Assembly: GCA_046329585.1 (NCBI GenBank)
Contig: JAXLUI010000001.1
Span: forward strand, 744,001-808,000
DNA: 64,000 bases
Source: DLKC01 sp002478885
Lineage (GTDB): Bacteria; Bacteroidota; Bacteroidia; Chitinophagales; Chitinophagaceae
Direction of reading: 5' to 3'
The notes beneath the pieces are model-generated. The model was given only the letters and a program-made list of their open reading frames with translations. It was not told the DNA's origin and did not search any database. Every line of letters begins with the position of its first letter. Positions within the stretch are counted from its first letter, which is position 1. The translations under genes and the position numbers were made by a program. Shown piece after piece: positions 44,759 to 52,903 of the stretch.

Positions 44759-45409
44759 ATGTACCTGGTAAATATATTTATGTCTGCTTTCTGGGCCAAC
44801 CTTCTTTCCCTTTTTAACCATCTGGACCAATACCTTTTTTTAAAAGTAAACGGGGAATGGACCAACCATTTTCTTGACTCCGTTTTTCCCTGGTGGCGCG
44901 ATAGCAATACGTGGCTGCCTTTTTATTTGTTTATTTTCCTGCTGGCCGTAGTCAATTTCGGCTGGCGTATCTGGCCGTGGGTTGTGTGCTTTATCATTAC
45001 CGTAACACTTACCGACCAGGTAAGCAGTGGCATTCTCAAAAACTGGATCAACCGTCCGCGCCCCTGCAATGATGAAGTGCTAATGTACCAGGTAAGGCTA
45101 CTGCTGAGTTATTGCCCCGGTAACGGAAGCTTTACCTCCTCGCACGCAACCAATCATTTTGGGATGGCCTGTTTTCTATATTTTACGCTGCGGCCCTATG
45201 TTAAAAAATGGGGATACCTGTTTTTCTTTTGGGCGGCCACCATCAGCTATGGGCAGGTATATGTTGGCATACACTATCCGTTCGATGTCATCTGCGGTGC
45301 CATACTTGGCAGTAGCATTGGCTGCATTACGGCTTCAATCTTCAACCGCCGTATTGGTTTACCCCCGCTTATTTCAAAGCGCATTCAACAGCCTGTAAAC
45401 ATGCAATAA
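44759..45409 (+). CDS. PAP2 superfamily membrane phosphatase
   Basis: A 216-residue integral membrane protein with about six helices, of the type-2 phosphatidic-acid phosphatase family (undecaprenyl-diphosphate or lipid phosphatases). The three motifs are KNWINRPRP, SFTSSHATNH and SYGQVYVGIHYPFDV. The third normally contains SRxxxxxHxxxD; here the Arg position is Gln, so activity may be altered. The ATG at 44759 (MYLVN) and one seven codons later (MSAFW) are both possible. A -7-like TATCTTTC is at 44702-44709. Likely acts at the periplasmic face of the inner membrane. Confidence 0.85.
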   Translation: MYLVNIFMSAFWANLLSLFNHLDQYLFLKVNGEWTNHFLDSVFPWWRDSNTWLPFYLFIFLLAVVNFGWRIWPWVVCFIITVTLTDQVSSGILKNWINRPRPCNDEVLMYQVRLLLSYCPGNGSFTSSHATNHFGMACFLYFTLRPYVKKWGYLFFFWAATISYGQVYVGIHYPFDVICGAILGSSIGCITASIFNRRIGLPPLISKRIQQPVNMQ

Positions 45410-45415
45410 CTATTG

Positions 45416-45466
45416 TTGGCCCGGCATATGCACAAGTGGCATCTTTGTTGCGTCGCACACTTGTGC
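45416..45466 (-). repeat. Dispersed GTGCGACGCAAC element, full-length copy
   Basis: Minus strand: AGCACAAGT, core GTGCGACGCAAC (45447-45458), AAAGATGCCACTTG and ATGCCGGGCCAACAAT. Confidence 0.8.
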
Positions 45467-45694
45467 TGATGATCGGTGAATGGCCTGTGGCGAATCATTT
45501 ATCCCATCCTTTATTTGTTATCGGCATTTGTCATTGCCATTCCTCTCCCGAACGTTGAAGTGAGTGATGCCGCATAGGCCGGGACTTTAGCAAAGTGTTG
45601 ATGCCATAAGCACCGTTGCCCGGGCAGCGCCAATGATTTTCTTAACGCCTGTTATCTAAATGCAGGCATTGAACAGGCTTTATTGCTTATTCAT

Positions 45695-45702
45695 TAGATT
45701 TG
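45695..45702 (+). promoter_or_regulatory. -7 promoter box almost at the start codon
   Basis: TAGATTTG, an exact TAnnTTTG match ending only 9 nt before the ATG at 45712. The transcript would be leaderless or nearly so. Confidence 0.6.
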
Positions 45703-45711
45703 CCGCAATCT

Positions 45712-47016
45712 ATGACTGAAATATTAATCATTTTCGGACTTATACTGTTGAACGGCGTTTTTGCGATGGCTGAAATTGCCCTTATATCTGCGCGTAAAGC
45801 GAGGCTTGAAGCCCAGGCCAACAAAGGCGATGCGAGAGCGAAAGAAGCGTTGGATCTTGCGACCCACCCTGACAAGTTTATCTCGACAACCCAGATAGGT
45901 ATAACGCTTATCGGCATTCTTAACGGTATTTTCTCGGGAGATAAGATTAAGGCCGACCTCGTGGCATACCTTAGCCAGTACGATTCCCTAAAAACCTACA
46001 GCAACGGCCTTGCCACCACTGTTGTGGTTATTCTCATTACCTATTTCTCGCTTGTGCTTGGGGAATTATTACCCAAACGCATTGGCCTCAGCAATCCCGA
46101 GGCAATTGCCAAGGCCCTTGCTGCGCCTATGCGTATTGTTACGTACATCACCTATCCATTTATCTGGTTACTTACAAAGTCGAACCAACTACTGGTGAAG
46201 ATCTTTAACATCAAAGGGAACGATAACCAGGTAACGGAGGAGGAAATAAAAGCGATCATCAGCGAGGGCACTGAACAGGGCGCGATTGATGAAGCCGAAC
46301 AGGAGATCATTGAAAGGGTTTTTCACTTAGGCGACCGCAACATTACGTCCCTGATGACGCACCGCAGCGATATTGAATGGCTGAATGCCGGAAGCTGTAT
46401 TGAAGACATGAATAAGCTGGATGGCGACTCCCTGCATTCCGTTTACCCCGTGTGTGAGGAAAATATTGATGAGATACTTGGTGTAGTGGCGCTAAAAGAT
46501 ATTTTTCGCGAACCAAAAGAGCGGCTGCTGCGTGATGTGGTAAAGCCTGCTTTTTATGTACCGGAAAACAATACCGCTTACCAGTTGCTTGAAAAATTCA
46601 AACAGACCAAAACGCACTACGCGTTTATTGTGGATGAGTATGGAACGCTCCAGGGCATTATAACACTCAATGATATTATGGAAGCCATCGTAGGCGACAT
46701 TTCAGAAATACATGAGGATGATTACGAGATAACGCAAAGAGAAGATGGCAGTTATCTCATTGATGCGCAAATTCCGTATTACGATTTTCTCAGCTATTTT
46801 AATAAAACAGAGTGGAAAGATGAGGGCGGCCAGGAATTTGATACGCTTGCCGGGTTCATCCTTTACCATCTCGAGCGCATACCCGCTACCGGCGACAAAA
46901 TGGAATGGAAGGGTTTTGGATTTGAAATAATTGATATGGACGGGCATCGCATCGACAAACTATTGGTTAGCATTTCGGGTAAATTAAAAGAGGAAATGGA
47001 AAACGAAGACCTGTAG
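45712..47016 (+). CDS. CNNM/CBS/CorC-HlyC domain membrane protein (hemolysin family)
   Basis: A 434-residue inner-membrane protein. The DUF21/CNNM transmembrane domain covers about residues 1-185 (AEIALISARKARLE, GELLPKRIGLSNPE). Two CBS domains span about 205-330 (SLMTHRSDIEWL, HYAFIVDEYGTLQGIITLND), and a CorC/HlyC C-terminal domain about 345-425 (TLAGFILYHLERIPATGD). Members handle magnesium or related ions, or act in envelope stress; the hemolysin label is historical. A GldE-type role in gliding is possible but not shown. The start is set by the promoter box nine bases upstream. Confidence 0.92.
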   Translation: MTEILIIFGLILLNGVFAMAEIALISARKARLEAQANKGDARAKEALDLATHPDKFISTTQIGITLIGILNGIFSGDKIKADLVAYLSQYDSLKTYSNGLATTVVVILITYFSLVLGELLPKRIGLSNPEAIAKALAAPMRIVTYITYPFIWLLTKSNQLLVKIFNIKGNDNQVTEEEIKAIISEGTEQGAIDEAEQEIIERVFHLGDRNITSLMTHRSDIEWLNAGSCIEDMNKLDGDSLHSVYPVCEENIDEILGVVALKDIFREPKERLLRDVVKPAFYVPENNTAYQLLEKFKQTKTHYAFIVDEYGTLQGIITLNDIMEAIVGDISEIHEDDYEITQREDGSYLIDAQIPYYDFLSYFNKTEWKDEGGQEFDTLAGFILYHLERIPATGDKMEWKGFGFEIIDMDGHRIDKLLVSISGKLKEEMENEDL

Positions 47017-47060
47017 TTTTTTTGTAGCCAGCTTCAATGCCCATGGCATCCCGATTGCGC

Positions 47061-47099
47061 GATATCGCCGGCTTATCCGGCATCGCAAACTTGTACTAT
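47061..47099 (-). repeat. Dispersed element, GGCTTATCCGGCATCG variant
   Basis: GCCGGCTTATCCGGCATCGC followed by AAACTTGTACT. The end ACTTGTACT is the same left module seen in the main family, here with another core. Confidence 0.55.
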
Positions 47100-47228
47100 A
47101 GCAAATTAATTATCAAGCTAGTCAAAAAATCCCTCGTTGTTCGTTGGGACCACTGTAAAAGAAAGCTGTCCCGGTTCGTTAGCCTTCAGCAAATGCGGCA
47201 TTGACGCTTAACCCACTATTTTTACGTT

Positions 47229-47810
47229 ATGAATTCCTTTGATATACTAAAGCAGGTTATCAGCAGCAGGCGCACAACCAAGCCTGCAGCGATGAATGGA
47301 AGGAGAATAGATGACACAATCATTCACGAATTGCTCCAGTTAGCCGATTGGGCACCGACGCATGCTTTAACCGAGCCGTGGCGTTTTATTGTGTACAGTG
47401 GGGCCTCATTTCAGCAATTTTGCCGTGACCATGCTGATATGTATCAGTCAATAACCCCGGCAGAAAAATTCAACCAGGCAAAGTATGATAACATGAAGCG
47501 TATTGCACATACGGCTTCGCACCTCCTACTTGTTTATATGAAACGTACTGCCAACGCAAAAATTCCTGCATCAGAAGAATTTGCCGCTGTCGCTGCCGCC
47601 ACGGAACACCTATTGCTTGGCGCACATGCTACAGGTATAGCTGCTATGTGGAGCACCGCGGGTGCCACCCATCATGATGTGATGAAAGCATATCTCGGAT
47701 TACAGCAGGAAGACACTGTAGCCGGATTAATCTATCTTGGCTATTGCGATGAAATTTCAAAGGAAGGCAAACGCAATGTTCCGCTTTCAGAAAAGACCAC
47801 GTGGAAATAA
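47229..47810 (+). CDS. Nitroreductase family oxidoreductase
   Basis: A 193-residue FMN-dependent oxidoreductase of the nitroreductase superfamily, working as a dimer with NAD(P)H. Evidence includes ISSRRTTKP at the N-terminus (FMN phosphate contacts), LADWAPTHALTEPWRF (typical APSxxNxQPWRF region), LLLGAHATGIAAMWSTA, and GLIYLGY near the C-terminus. The size fits the small YdjA-like group. The natural substrate is unknown: quinones, flavins or nitro compounds are possible. It converges on small minus-strand genes. Confidence 0.9.
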   Translation: MNSFDILKQVISSRRTTKPAAMNGRRIDDTIIHELLQLADWAPTHALTEPWRFIVYSGASFQQFCRDHADMYQSITPAEKFNQAKYDNMKRIAHTASHLLLVYMKRTANAKIPASEEFAAVAAATEHLLLGAHATGIAAMWSTAGATHHDVMKAYLGLQQEDTVAGLIYLGYCDEISKEGKRNVPLSEKTTWK

Positions 47811-47863
47811 TCGAAGCCTGCAACCGCAGCAATGCTCCTTGCTAATCAGCCTTGTTGTGGCAA

Positions 47864-48085
47864 TCAGGCTACTCTCCTTTTGTCAACCACCACAAACACA
47901 ATCCCAGCCAGGAGCAATGCCGCACCAACAACAGGCGACCATTCGAAAGAGTGGTTTTGTTCCTTGCTTACTTCAATGGGACCAACATCAACGATCTTAT
48001 CCTTCGTTACATAGTTAAAGCCGGTATATGCAATCATTAGTATGCCGACTACAACCAATAATAACCCAATTGTTCTTTTACTCAT
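47864..48085 (-). CDS. Small DUF3185-like membrane protein
   Basis: A 73-residue protein with two membrane helices: about residues 5-24 (IGLLLVVVGILMIAYTGFNY) and 49-67 (SPVVGAALLLAGIVFVVVD), joined by a polar loop. The pattern fits the DUF3185 group of tiny inner-membrane proteins, with a short basic tail. Function unknown. It is downstream of the small lipoprotein-like gene on the same strand. Confidence 0.7.
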   Translation of the reverse strand: MSKRTIGLLLVVVGILMIAYTGFNYVTKDKIVDVGPIEVSKEQNHSFEWSPVVGAALLLAGIVFVVVDKRRVA

Positions 48086-48130
48086 ATTCCTGATTTTATT
48101 TTACGATGGGTAAACCGTAGCTGTTTCTAA

Positions 48131-48547
48131 TTATTTTTTTGCTGCAGGGTAATTCGTTGACCGGGCATTGGCCCATGCACTATTTTTTCCCAACTGTGTA
48201 CGTAATTTCCTGTAAGCATTCCCCATTGAAAATTGCCTGTCCACCTGATTAATCGTGGTTTGCGTAATGTCTTTACCAGTCATCGTATCGTTCATCTTAC
48301 CCCGCATGTTATCGCTGGCAGCCTTACCAATAATGGTTTTATGGTATTTATAAACGACCATAGCTTTATCATACCGGATCATGCTATCAAGCACCTCTGC
48401 CATCAAAGCGCGATCGGATATTATATCTGTTATTATTGCCCGCCTCGAAGCGGGCTTCCTTAGCAGCTGGCCTATATTCTGCTGCCGGATGCAAGCCTGG
48501 AAAAAAATACCTGTCAGCAGGAAAATAATCAGCGCTGGTTTTTTCAT
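48131..48547 (-). CDS. Small predicted lipoprotein of unknown function
   Basis: A 138-residue protein. The N-terminus MKKPALIIFLLTGIFFQACI is a signal peptide with a possible lipid-attached Cys at 19 (FQAC). The rest is helical and basic, with repeated Arg/Lys and polar stretches (SRRAIITDIISDRALMAEVL). I recognise no domain. I chose the ATG at 48547, where the signal peptide begins; two in-frame Mets lie upstream. It lies between an NHL-repeat gene and a small membrane protein gene on the same strand. Confidence 0.65.
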   Translation of the reverse strand: MKKPALIIFLLTGIFFQACIRQQNIGQLLRKPASRRAIITDIISDRALMAEVLDSMIRYDKAMVVYKYHKTIIGKAASDNMRGKMNDTMTGKDITQTTINQVDRQFSMGNAYRKLRTQLGKNSAWANARSTNYPAAKK

Positions 48548-48648
48548 AGTCCACTTTTTCCTTTTGTTCATGCCTTCACCCAAAAGCAGTCAAAGCTTTT
48601 AAGGATGAAGCAATGAATATGCCAGCATCCGAAAGAGGTTTTAGACGA

Positions 48649-50397
48649 CTATTGTTTCATTATCCTGAAGCTGGCCATACCGCTTTTCTCCCCATAAACG
48701 CTTACCATGTAAAAACCCGGGCTCCATTGGGCCATGCTTACCTGGATATCGCTGTATGCCTTACCGGCCAATTGTTGCTGAAGCAGGACTGTTTTACCAG
48801 TGACATCAGTGATCTTCACTGTTGTTTTTTCGTTGGCAGCCGCCGGGCACCTGATATTCATGATATCGGTGACGGGATTTGGAAAAACCAACGGCTGTTG
48901 CTCCGAGCCAGCCTTAACCCCTATTGCGGGCATACTGTTGTTCATTTGCGCGGCAACCGCAACATAGTTGAACCGGTCTTCAGAAACAGCGCATTGATTG
49001 AGGGCATGCACAGACATGTAACCACTTTTATTACCCCAGTTGACCGTTATGGTCGCGGTTCCCTGCCCGCTTACCAATTCTACTCCTTTTGGGAGTGACC
49101 AGTGATACTTGTTTCCATTCTTCCCGGCAACGCTGTATTGCAGGTTGTTTTGCAGGGGAGCAATTTTCGACGGCCCCCCGACAGGCGAGGGTTTTGCCGG
49201 CGTGGTTATAACCTTAAATGCAGTGCTTAATCCCCTGCAGCCGTTCTGTGCATTAATTTCTGCTTTATAATAAGCCGGCGCCGTAGTGAAATAACTGGTG
49301 TCAGCCGTTGCTGTTTCGCGAAAAACTTCCACCACTCCATGACCGGGCTCGCCATCGCCGCCAACAGCTACATACACTTCGCCTTTGCTGTTGACACACA
49401 CGCCCCTGGGGAAATACAGTTGATACCTGGAATAGCCGAGGCCATAACCGCCTGCCACTGTAAAGCCATTACGTTTGCCGGGCTGCCATTTTTTTACGCC
49501 CTGGCTATAGCTGTCAATGACAAAAATATTGCCCTGCTTATCGAGGCATAGTTCTTCAGGCATCACTTTATCGGGCCCTTCTGTTGATGGTCGTTTTGTT
49601 ATACCTGCCACTGTGACTCCTTTGGAAGCGCCGGGTGCCCATTTCTGGATACGGCAGTTTAAAAAATCACTAATGTACAGGTATCCCGAATCGTCGACCA
49701 CAACGCCCAGCGGATGGTAAAGTTCTCCTGCTCCTGAGCCGCAACCGGTACTGCTTCCTGCAACCAATTGGCCGCACTTTGCGCCGGGTTTCCATTTCAC
49801 GATACGGTTGTTATAAACATCTGCCACGTAGATATTCCCAAACCTGTCAAGGCTTAATGCATTCGGCCAGTTAAACTGGTTCAGCGCCGCACCTGGCCCG
49901 TTACCGCCGGCAACTATTTCACCGCATGAAGCACCAGGCGCCCATCTCATAATGCGGTAGTTATAGACATCAGCAATAAAAATGTTGCCCGCAGAATCTA
50001 CCTGCAGATCTTCCGGACCGTTCAGTTGGTTTAAATCCGGGCCTGAACCGTTACCCCCGGCAACAACAATTCCTTTCGATGAACCATGTAAGAATTTGAC
50101 CACGCTGTTTTTCCTGTATTCCGTTACATACATATTCCCTTCGCGGTCGAAGGCGATGCCAGAAGGTATATCGAGGTCCGCGGTTATTACGGTACCGGGG
50201 GAAGTATAGGTTGTTCTTATCATTTGGGGCACATCATTTTTGAGCCATAGCACTTCCTTAATGCCAGAAACGCCTGGGTTTACAGCGATAAGGTTGCCGG
50301 CACATTCATCGCCGGTTATTGTTGCAGTACACTGCGCGTATATGGATGTGCTGATCAAACAAAAACAAATCAAGCTGCTGTGGTATGGGGTTTTCAT
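48649..50397 (-). CDS. NHL-repeat secreted protein with T9SS sorting domain
   Basis: A 582-residue exported protein (signal peptide to about residue 22, MKTPYHSSLICFCLISTSIYA). Residues about 60-350 form NHL repeats of a beta-propeller: GIAFDREGNMYVTEY, LQVDSAGNIFIADVYNYRI, LSLDRFGNIYVADVYNNRI, VVVDDSGYLYISDF, LCLDKQGNIFVIDSY. A PKD-like segment follows (YHWSLPKGVELVSGQGTATI). Residues about 505-582 are a T9SS type A tail (VFPNPVTDIMNI, WSPGFYMVSVYGEKSG). It is probably surface-exposed or released. The ligand is unknown. Confidence 0.9.
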   Translation of the reverse strand: MKTPYHSSLICFCLISTSIYAQCTATITGDECAGNLIAVNPGVSGIKEVLWLKNDVPQMIRTTYTSPGTVITADLDIPSGIAFDREGNMYVTEYRKNSVVKFLHGSSKGIVVAGGNGSGPDLNQLNGPEDLQVDSAGNIFIADVYNYRIMRWAPGASCGEIVAGGNGPGAALNQFNWPNALSLDRFGNIYVADVYNNRIVKWKPGAKCGQLVAGSSTGCGSGAGELYHPLGVVVDDSGYLYISDFLNCRIQKWAPGASKGVTVAGITKRPSTEGPDKVMPEELCLDKQGNIFVIDSYSQGVKKWQPGKRNGFTVAGGYGLGYSRYQLYFPRGVCVNSKGEVYVAVGGDGEPGHGVVEVFRETATADTSYFTTAPAYYKAEINAQNGCRGLSTAFKVITTPAKPSPVGGPSKIAPLQNNLQYSVAGKNGNKYHWSLPKGVELVSGQGTATITVNWGNKSGYMSVHALNQCAVSEDRFNYVAVAAQMNNSMPAIGVKAGSEQQPLVFPNPVTDIMNIRCPAAANEKTTVKITDVTGKTVLLQQQLAGKAYSDIQVSMAQWSPGFYMVSVYGEKSGMASFRIMKQ

Positions 50398-50697
50398 GTA
50401 GAATGAATGGTAGCGTTGCGACCTTTGTATTTGAACGGGCGAAAATTATACCAGCGGCAAATTTTAAAAAACCGGCACAAGCGTATTGTAAAATATTATA
50501 CGTGTGTAATTGATGTTCAGCGATAAGCTGCGTAAAACGGCCAATAGAATGTTACGCAGTAAATTTACCTGCCAGCCTGCGCGTGTTGATTTGTATTAAC
50601 ACTAATTAAGGTAACGGGGAAAAGATTACACAGCACATGTATCAGTGGTAACGGAACTCAATAGTTCCGGCTTAAAAGCTGCCCAGTGAACCGGAGT

Positions 50698-50746
50698 AGA
50701 CGAGTGCGACGCAAGCAAAGCATAATAGCATTGAAAATGCGCGGCC
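50698..50746 (+). repeat. Dispersed GTGCGACGCAAC element
   Basis: Core GTGCGACGCAA at 50704-50714, then AAAATGCGCGGCCAATTATT. Confidence 0.65.
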
Positions 50747-50863
50747 AATTATTGTATTGGTAAAACATTACGTAACCTGTTACGCTTTGCCTTCAATACA
50801 CATAATGTTTATAGTTTGTGGAAGTTATTTTTGAACCGTGCAGCTTTGCTACTATTAAACTTC

Positions 50864-50881
50864 GTTGCGTCGCACCCTTCC
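50864..50881 (-). repeat. Dispersed GTGCGACGCAAC element, core only
   Basis: Minus-strand core GTGCGACGCAAC at 50864-50875. No right-hand GCCGG module is seen. Confidence 0.6.
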
Positions 50882-51207
50882 AATTCCTGTTCTCATTTCG
50901 GCTTTTTATTCCCGGCTTTTCAAATTGCTTTAATTGCGGCATTCAGCTGCTGGCTTTCACGCTCACTGGTTTGTTGTTTTCATTGTTGGTTAGCAACAGC
51001 CATTGTAAACATATTACCTCCTCTACCACCAGCAGTGAACTACCGCAATGTTTTATCATAGGCTTTATTGTCCTTTCTATTTCTTATAGCAAATACAGTT
51101 TATTCAATTCGCTGTATTGCGCTGCTGTAAAAGCTTTCAGCATACCTGATGTACCGACGTTCTGAATAACGCAAATTGAATAACGAACCGGTCATTGTGA
51201 ATGCCTG

Positions 51208-51537
51208 TTACAGAATGATAATAAGCAACAAAATAATGATGATCAAACCAGCAACAGATATGTATATACCGCCATGGCCTATCGCTTTCGATTCTTTGTT
51301 CATGCTTTTTAATTCGGCTTTTACACTTCTGCGCTCTTCAGTGCTTAATTGAGATTTGTCCATTTGCTTTATTTCTTCTGCCCTTTTTTCTATTTCAGCA
51401 ATGCGGGACTCTTTTTGTTCCTGGCTCATAGCCGCCATTGCTGCTTTCAACTGATCATTTCCTGAAGATGCGCTGGCCGTAAGAAAGCTTACTGAACATG
51501 CCAATGCCAGTGCGGGCAAATACAATTTGTGCCTCAT
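51208..51537 (-). CDS. Small exported protein with C-terminal membrane anchor
   Basis: A 109-residue protein: signal peptide (MRHKLYLPALALACSVSFLTASA, residues 1-23), a charged helical middle likely to form a coiled coil (KESRIAEIEKRAEEIKQMDK, ERRSVKAELKSMNKESKAI), and a C-terminal Ile/Leu-rich helix (GGIYISVAGLIIIILLLIII). I recognise no named family; proteins of this layout recur in Bacteroidota. I chose the ATG at 51537 for the signal peptide. Function unknown. Confidence 0.7.
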   Translation of the reverse strand: MRHKLYLPALALACSVSFLTASASSGNDQLKAAMAAMSQEQKESRIAEIEKRAEEIKQMDKSQLSTEERRSVKAELKSMNKESKAIGHGGIYISVAGLIIIILLLIIIL

Positions 51538-51697
51538 ACGTTTACTTTTTTGTTGATTAACTAAAAAATTATTGACCATAATGGCAATTGCAAAACGAAT
51601 ACCAGAATATCTGTCTTGCAAAATGAAGTCGCCAATGGTTCAGCATGCGGCAGCGTGTACCGTGGTAAAGACTGTTATGTAAAAAGTTTACAGCAGA

Positions 51698-52189
51698 TTA
51701 CTGAAAATTGAAAGAGATTGAATTTTTCGGGTAGTCGAGTTTATAGTTCTGTTCGATATTATTTGCTTTGAGGTGCAGCATATTAATTTCTTTGTCGCTG
51801 TAGTCGTGCAACAGGTTGTTAAACACTTTTATTTTTTTTACTGTGTTTATATTGTCAACTTCAAAATAAGTCCAGATACTTTCGGCCTGTTGTTCGTACC
51901 CTACAAATTTCATCGCAACCATGTTATCGTTCACGGTAAACTGGAGATGTTTCTGAATGTAGTCATTCACATAACTGTTCATTAGTTCCTGGTCGGGGGG
52001 ATGAAGAATATCGACTTTACCCTGGTGGTATTTCGCGATCGTGTTTTCGAAATCGTCGGTAAAGATGCGTACGCTTATTTCCAGTTCTTTGGTGCTGTTA
52101 TTGAAATTTACATCGGTCATTGATACAAAAAACGGGTGAAAAAGGTTTACTGCCGCCAGCATAACATATTGAAACAAAAACGTAGCCAT
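51698..52189 (-). CDS. DUF6702 family protein
   Basis: A 163-residue protein with a hydrophobic N-terminus (LFQYVMLAAVNLFHPFFVS). The family core is clear: HPFFVSMTDVNFNNSTKELEISVRIFTDDFENTI near residues 18-53, matching DUF6702. The family often lies beside HupE/UreJ and M1 peptidase genes in Bacteroidota, as here, but its function is not known. It is divergent from the HupE/UreJ gene, with overlapping promoter boxes between them. The rest reads as beta strands. Confidence 0.8.
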   Translation of the reverse strand: MATFLFQYVMLAAVNLFHPFFVSMTDVNFNNSTKELEISVRIFTDDFENTIAKYHQGKVDILHPPDQELMNSYVNDYIQKHLQFTVNDNMVAMKFVGYEQQAESIWTYFEVDNINTVKKIKVFNNLLHDYSDKEINMLHLKANNIEQNYKLDYPKNSISFNFQ

Positions 52190-52224
52190 TCAACACAATT
52201 TTTTTTTGATTAAAGTCGCCTTTC

Positions 52225-52241
52225 TTAATTTGGCAAATTTA
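52225..52241. promoter_or_regulatory. Overlapping divergent -7 boxes in a palindrome
   Basis: TTAATTTGGCAAATTTA is nearly symmetrical. On the minus strand it gives TAAATTTG (exact TAnnTTTG) for the DUF6702 gene; on the plus strand TTAATTTG (one mismatch) for the HupE/UreJ gene. The two promoters would fire apart from almost the same point. Confidence 0.55.
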
Positions 52242-52283
52242 GCTGTCGCCACACAAAAAAGTGGTTAAAGTATTTAAGGGCAC

Positions 52284-52865
52284 ATGAGTAATTTCAGCAT
52301 GTATTTTCCGATGGGTGTCGGTCATATCATTAACCCAGACGCCTATGACCATATTCTTTTTATAGCTGCACTTTGCCTGCGCTATACCTTGCATAACTGG
52401 AAGCAGCTGCTGGTGCTTGTTACAGCTTTTACCATCGGGCATTCCGTTACACTGGCGCTTAGCACATTCGATATTATTACTGTTTCAAGGAACTGGACCG
52501 AATTTTTTATCGCAATTACTATTGTTGTAACCGCCCTGAATAACCTGTGGGTAAAGGATTTTCAATTCCGGAACAAATACCCGCTGATCTATTTTTACGC
52601 CCTGTTCTTTGGGCTTATTCATGGACTCGGCTTTAGTACGTTGTTGAAAAGCATGCTTGGCAAGGGTGAGCCTGTGGTAGCACAGCTTTTCTATTTTAAT
52701 GTTGGCATAGAGGCCGGGCAACTGTTGATCGTTGCAATAGTTTTATTACTTTCATTGCTGATCCTTGAAAAGCTCAACGCCAACAGAAGGCGTTATATTG
52801 TGCTAACCAGCAGTGCTATTTCCCTATTTGCAGCGGCCATTGCCATTGAAAGATGGCCATTATAA
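52284..52865 (+). CDS. HupE/UreJ family membrane protein
   Basis: A 193-residue protein with about five to six membrane helices. His-bearing motifs typical of the family are visible: DAYDHILFIAAL (near 19-30), FTIGHSVTLALS (near 50-61) and GLIHGLGFSTLL (near 110-121). HupE/UreJ proteins are thought to bring in nickel or cobalt in other bacteria, but in Bacteroidota the versions beside DUF6702 and M1 peptidases have no proven role. Transcribed toward the M1 peptidase gene, 38 bp away, and likely in an operon with it. Confidence 0.85.
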   Translation: MSNFSMYFPMGVGHIINPDAYDHILFIAALCLRYTLHNWKQLLVLVTAFTIGHSVTLALSTFDIITVSRNWTEFFIAITIVVTALNNLWVKDFQFRNKYPLIYFYALFFGLIHGLGFSTLLKSMLGKGEPVVAQLFYFNVGIEAGQLLIVAIVLLLSLLILEKLNANRRRYIVLTSSAISLFAAAIAIERWPL

Positions 52866-52903
52866 AGAGAAAGATTGATTCAATATACGTAAAACTAAAA
52901 ACG

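Larger units (their letters stand above)
45410..45711. other. Intergenic region between PAP2 and CBS/CorC genes
   Basis: About 300 bp holding a dispersed element copy (45416-45466) and the -7 box at 45695-45702. Nothing else was recognised. Confidence 0.5.
50398..51207. other. Long intergenic region with an inverted pair of dispersed elements
   Basis: 810 bp with no convincing gene. It contains dispersed element copies in opposite orientation at 50698-50746 and 50864-50881, about 150 bp apart. A plus-strand frame of 115 codons across 50818-51165 reads through one copy and shows no family features. Confidence 0.55.

Noticed and set aside
50816..51165. Overlapping plus-strand frames of 81 and 115 codons
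   Set aside because: They read through a dispersed element, are rich in Cys and Phe in an implausible way, and lack a promoter box or homologous motif.
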